DNA from: JAISFI01 sp031553775 | Lineage (GTDB): Bacteria > Bacteroidota > Bacteroidia > Bacteroidales > Azobacteroidaceae | Direction of reading: 5' to 3' | Length of the DNA stretch: 36,636 nucleotides | NCBI GenBank assembly: GCA_031553775.1 | Contig: JAVBLA010000067.1 | Location: 1-36,636, forward strand | Shown: positions 35,239 to 36,636 of the stretch, in pieces | How the letters are laid out: the number at the start of each line of letters is the position of its first letter | Position numbering within the stretch: the stretch's first letter is position 1 | Program-made: the position numbers and the translations under genes | The notes under the pieces: generated by a model | The model's database searches: none | What the model saw: only the letters and a program-made list of their open reading frames with translations | What the model was told of the DNA's origin: nothing

Positions 35239-35772
35239 TTAAAGTTCTTCTGGACGCCAGATAATTCCGGTATAAATGGTTTCTAAACTATCCTGATTTA
35301 TAACCTTGAATACCCTTAATGGAGTGTCATATTCCATATTACTCTCACTTACGTCTTTATATCCTGGAATTGAGTCTTTGAATTTTATCATTTTATCTTC
35401 ATTTATAAAACTCTGCACACAAGTCGTATCACTATTATTGTATATTATTAAGTAATTTTTATAATAAAAATAGTTCTTAGCTTGCTCTTTGTCATAAAAA
35501 AAATTTTTTCCCAATATAATATAGCAAGACCCTTTAAATGTATTAAACATAATATCATAAACAATCGGAATAATATTTTTTTTATTCTTACTTCTAGTGT
35601 TATCCAGGCTATCATTATAATCAATAAACTTTTTTATCTCTCTTCCTAAAATGGGATTATAACATAAACTTATTGAGTCTTCCTCTATATCCTCTTTCAA
35701 TAAAGTAGAGTTTCTGTTGTGGTTATTACAGGCTGTCACTATTATTAGTAACAATAAATAATAATGTTTCAT
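35239..35772 (-). CDS. Lipoprotein overlapping the RHS-JAB toxin gene, candidate immunity protein
   Basis: 177 residues, signal with lipobox IVTAC (Cys15) and an Asn-rich mature start CNNHNRNS. The body has IIPIVYDIMFNTFKGSCYII and NYLIIYNNSDTTCVQSF segments and is AT-rich; no known family recognised. Its ATG overlaps the TGA of the toxin gene by four bases (35769-35772), the arrangement expected of a cognate immunity gene. If the toxin acts in the periplasm or enters through the outer membrane, a lipoprotein immunity factor would be well placed. That function is inferred from position only. Confidence 0.72.
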   Translation of the reverse strand: MKHYYLLLLIIVTACNNHNRNSTLLKEDIEEDSISLCYNPILGREIKKFIDYNDSLDNTRSKNKKNIIPIVYDIMFNTFKGSCYIILGKNFFYDKEQAKNYFYYKNYLIIYNNSDTTCVQSFINEDKMIKFKDSIPGYKDVSESNMEYDTPLRVFKVINQDSLETIYTGIIWRPEEL

Positions 35773-36636
35773 TTTCCGTATGTTTTTGTTTGAGTATCGT
35801 TATAATTTTTATTAATAATATACTTCTGCAAGTCTTCTGGAGTTTCTATATTTTCAAACTTTTTATTCATATTATGCCAAGGTGTGTAGTGGTATAGTTC
35901 CTTAAGATATACGTTGTAAACGTAATGATTTGGAAATTCACCTGGATATGAGAGTTTACCTTTCAATCTTTCATACCTTTTTTTAATTACACGCATATCT
36001 CTTGAATATAGTGGTTCAAGCTTAGGAGGAGGGGCGAATGAGTACCCTGAAGCTCCAGGCTCTGATGTAGAATGATGAGAGTGCATTGAAAAACTCATAT
36101 TCACTTCATTAAATGGACCATCTGTAATAGAAACATATTCAGAACTATGACTAGTTCTAATAAGATACTGACCTCGTCCACTGACAGAATATGCATTTAA
36201 ACCCCATTCGACTGGAGTTTCTTCAGCTAAAAACTGAAAAAGGCGAAAAGCATCGTCTTTACTGGAAGTGACTCCATAATGTCCATCATATTCTGTAGCA
36301 GGTTTTGCTTGTAATTGAGGTAATAAATTTCTATCATATACGATAATTCCTTTTGACAACCTATATGCAAATTCATCATCTAGAAACAGTATATCATAAT
36401 TTTCATTTTTAACATAATCTCTAGAATCCCTCAAACTTATGTATCCACCAGCATTTACTGTATAATAGGCTAATCCATTTGAGTCAATATATTTTATCGG
36501 ATTATTACCACAGAACGCATAAGGGCTTGTATCATAGCTCTTCTCCGCCAACGGATCCGGTGTAGGCCATATCATCCCATCATAAAACCTCGCTCCATGG
36601 TCATACAGGTTGATCCCGTGCATTTTGTCGAACTCC
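35769..36636 (-). CDS. RHS repeat-associated core with JAB/MPN-like C-terminal toxin domain (5' end outside the window)
   Basis: The frame runs in from beyond 36636 (EFDKMHGINL...), so the visible ATG at 36623 is internal. The first 50 residues are the RHS-associated core: YDHGARFYDGMIWPTPDPLA, then PYAFCGNNPIKYIDSNG, where the RHS part ends. The 230-residue variable tail holds TPVEWGLNA (candidate Glu) and FSMHSHHSTSEPGASGYS with His181 and His183 (counted from 36623), followed by a Ser-Arg-Asp, resembling the E...H-x-H...S..D metal site of JAB/MPN+ metallopeptidases and the JAB-like toxin families in polymorphic toxins. A PNHYVYNVYLKELYHYTPW segment near the end is also conserved-looking. 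Predicted deubiquitinase-fold protease toxin; target unknown. Confidence 0.82.
   Translation of the reverse strand, partial: EFDKMHGINLYDHGARFYDGMIWPTPDPLAEKSYDTSPYAFCGNNPIKYIDSNGLAYYTVNAGGYISLRDSRDYVKNENYDILFLDDEFAYRLSKGIIVYDRNLLPQLQAKPATEYDGHYGVTSSKDDAFRLFQFLAEETPVEWGLNAYSVSGRGQYLIRTSHSSEYVSITDGPFNEVNMSFSMHSHHSTSEPGASGYSFAPPPKLEPLYSRDMRVIKKRYERLKGKLSYPGEFPNHYVYNVYLKELYHYTPWHNMNKKFENIETPEDLQKYIINKNYNDTQTKTYGK

Noticed and set aside
36621..36623. ATG at 36623 as the real start of the JAB-tailed protein
   Set aside because: The RHS core pattern (EFDK...) continues upstream in frame to the window edge, so the ATG is internal.
1..36636. tRNA, rRNA or classic riboswitch genes
   Set aside because: None recognised by eye on either strand; no cloverleaf with a CCA-type end or known aptamer core seen.

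Overview
This window comes from a Bacteroidota chromosome, almost certainly order Bacteroidales. The evidence is SusC/SusD-type outer-membrane genes, Bacteroidetes-type promoters (a TAnnTTTG -7 box with a distant TTTG), weak or absent Shine-Dalgarno sequences, a type IX secretion (T9SS) C-terminal domain, the HU / 30-residue ribosomal protein / RNase G / MutY neighbourhood, and Bacteroidetes-style RHS proteins. The window is an ordinary chromosome segment with core genes, one pectin-utilisation locus and one AT-rich accessory end. I cannot name the genus; a gut Odoribacteraceae-like lineage is only a guess.

Layout. (1) 1-1044: the N-terminal 178 codons of a DUF1254 lipoprotein gene (minus), then a mostly non-coding stretch ending in a decayed IS110-type transposase tail. 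(2) 1045-6847, minus: a surface-modification operon in the order phosphoethanolamine-transferase-like sulfatase fold, two SGNH hydrolases, MBOAT O-acyltransferase. (3) 6924-10267: RNase G, a 30-residue AURKAIP1/COX24-type ribosomal protein missed by length filters, HU, and divergent mutY. (4) 10472-23011, plus: a homogalacturonan (pectin) locus made of a PL1 pectate lyase fused to a CE8 pectin methylesterase, a PL9 pectate lyase with a T9SS sorting domain, SusC, SusD, a DUF4957/DUF5123-type lipoprotein and a GH28 exo-polygalacturonase. (5) 23155-27655, minus: panC, panD, DUF2156, GNAT acetyltransferase and MATE transporter, probably co-transcribed. (6) 27901-28662: a small AT-rich island with a secreted C39/papain-like cysteine protease and an IS5-type transposase remnant. 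(7) 28793-31732: an AddB-like iron-sulfur PD-(D/E)XK nuclease. (8) 31750-36636, minus, AT-rich: the end of an RHS polymorphic-toxin locus, with an RHS core carrying a JAB/MPN-like C-terminal toxin domain, two small lipoproteins (candidate immunity or partner proteins), and a 1000-residue secreted RHS/YD protein.

How the genes work together. In the pectin locus, methyl-ester removal (CE8), endo cleavage (PL1, PL9), capture and import (SusC/D plus surface lipoprotein) and exo trimming (GH28) form a complete route for demethylating and degrading homogalacturonan, although no dedicated regulator lies in the window. The MBOAT/SGNH/PEtN-transferase operon looks like periplasmic or surface glycan decoration. 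The RHS end has the architecture of a toxin with downstream partner genes.

The least explained structure is a family of intergenic arrays of AT-rich heptanucleotides (consensus RANTDAA). They occur at four places as facing inverted arrays that start at stop codons or touch start codons, and in one case supply the last codons of a gene.
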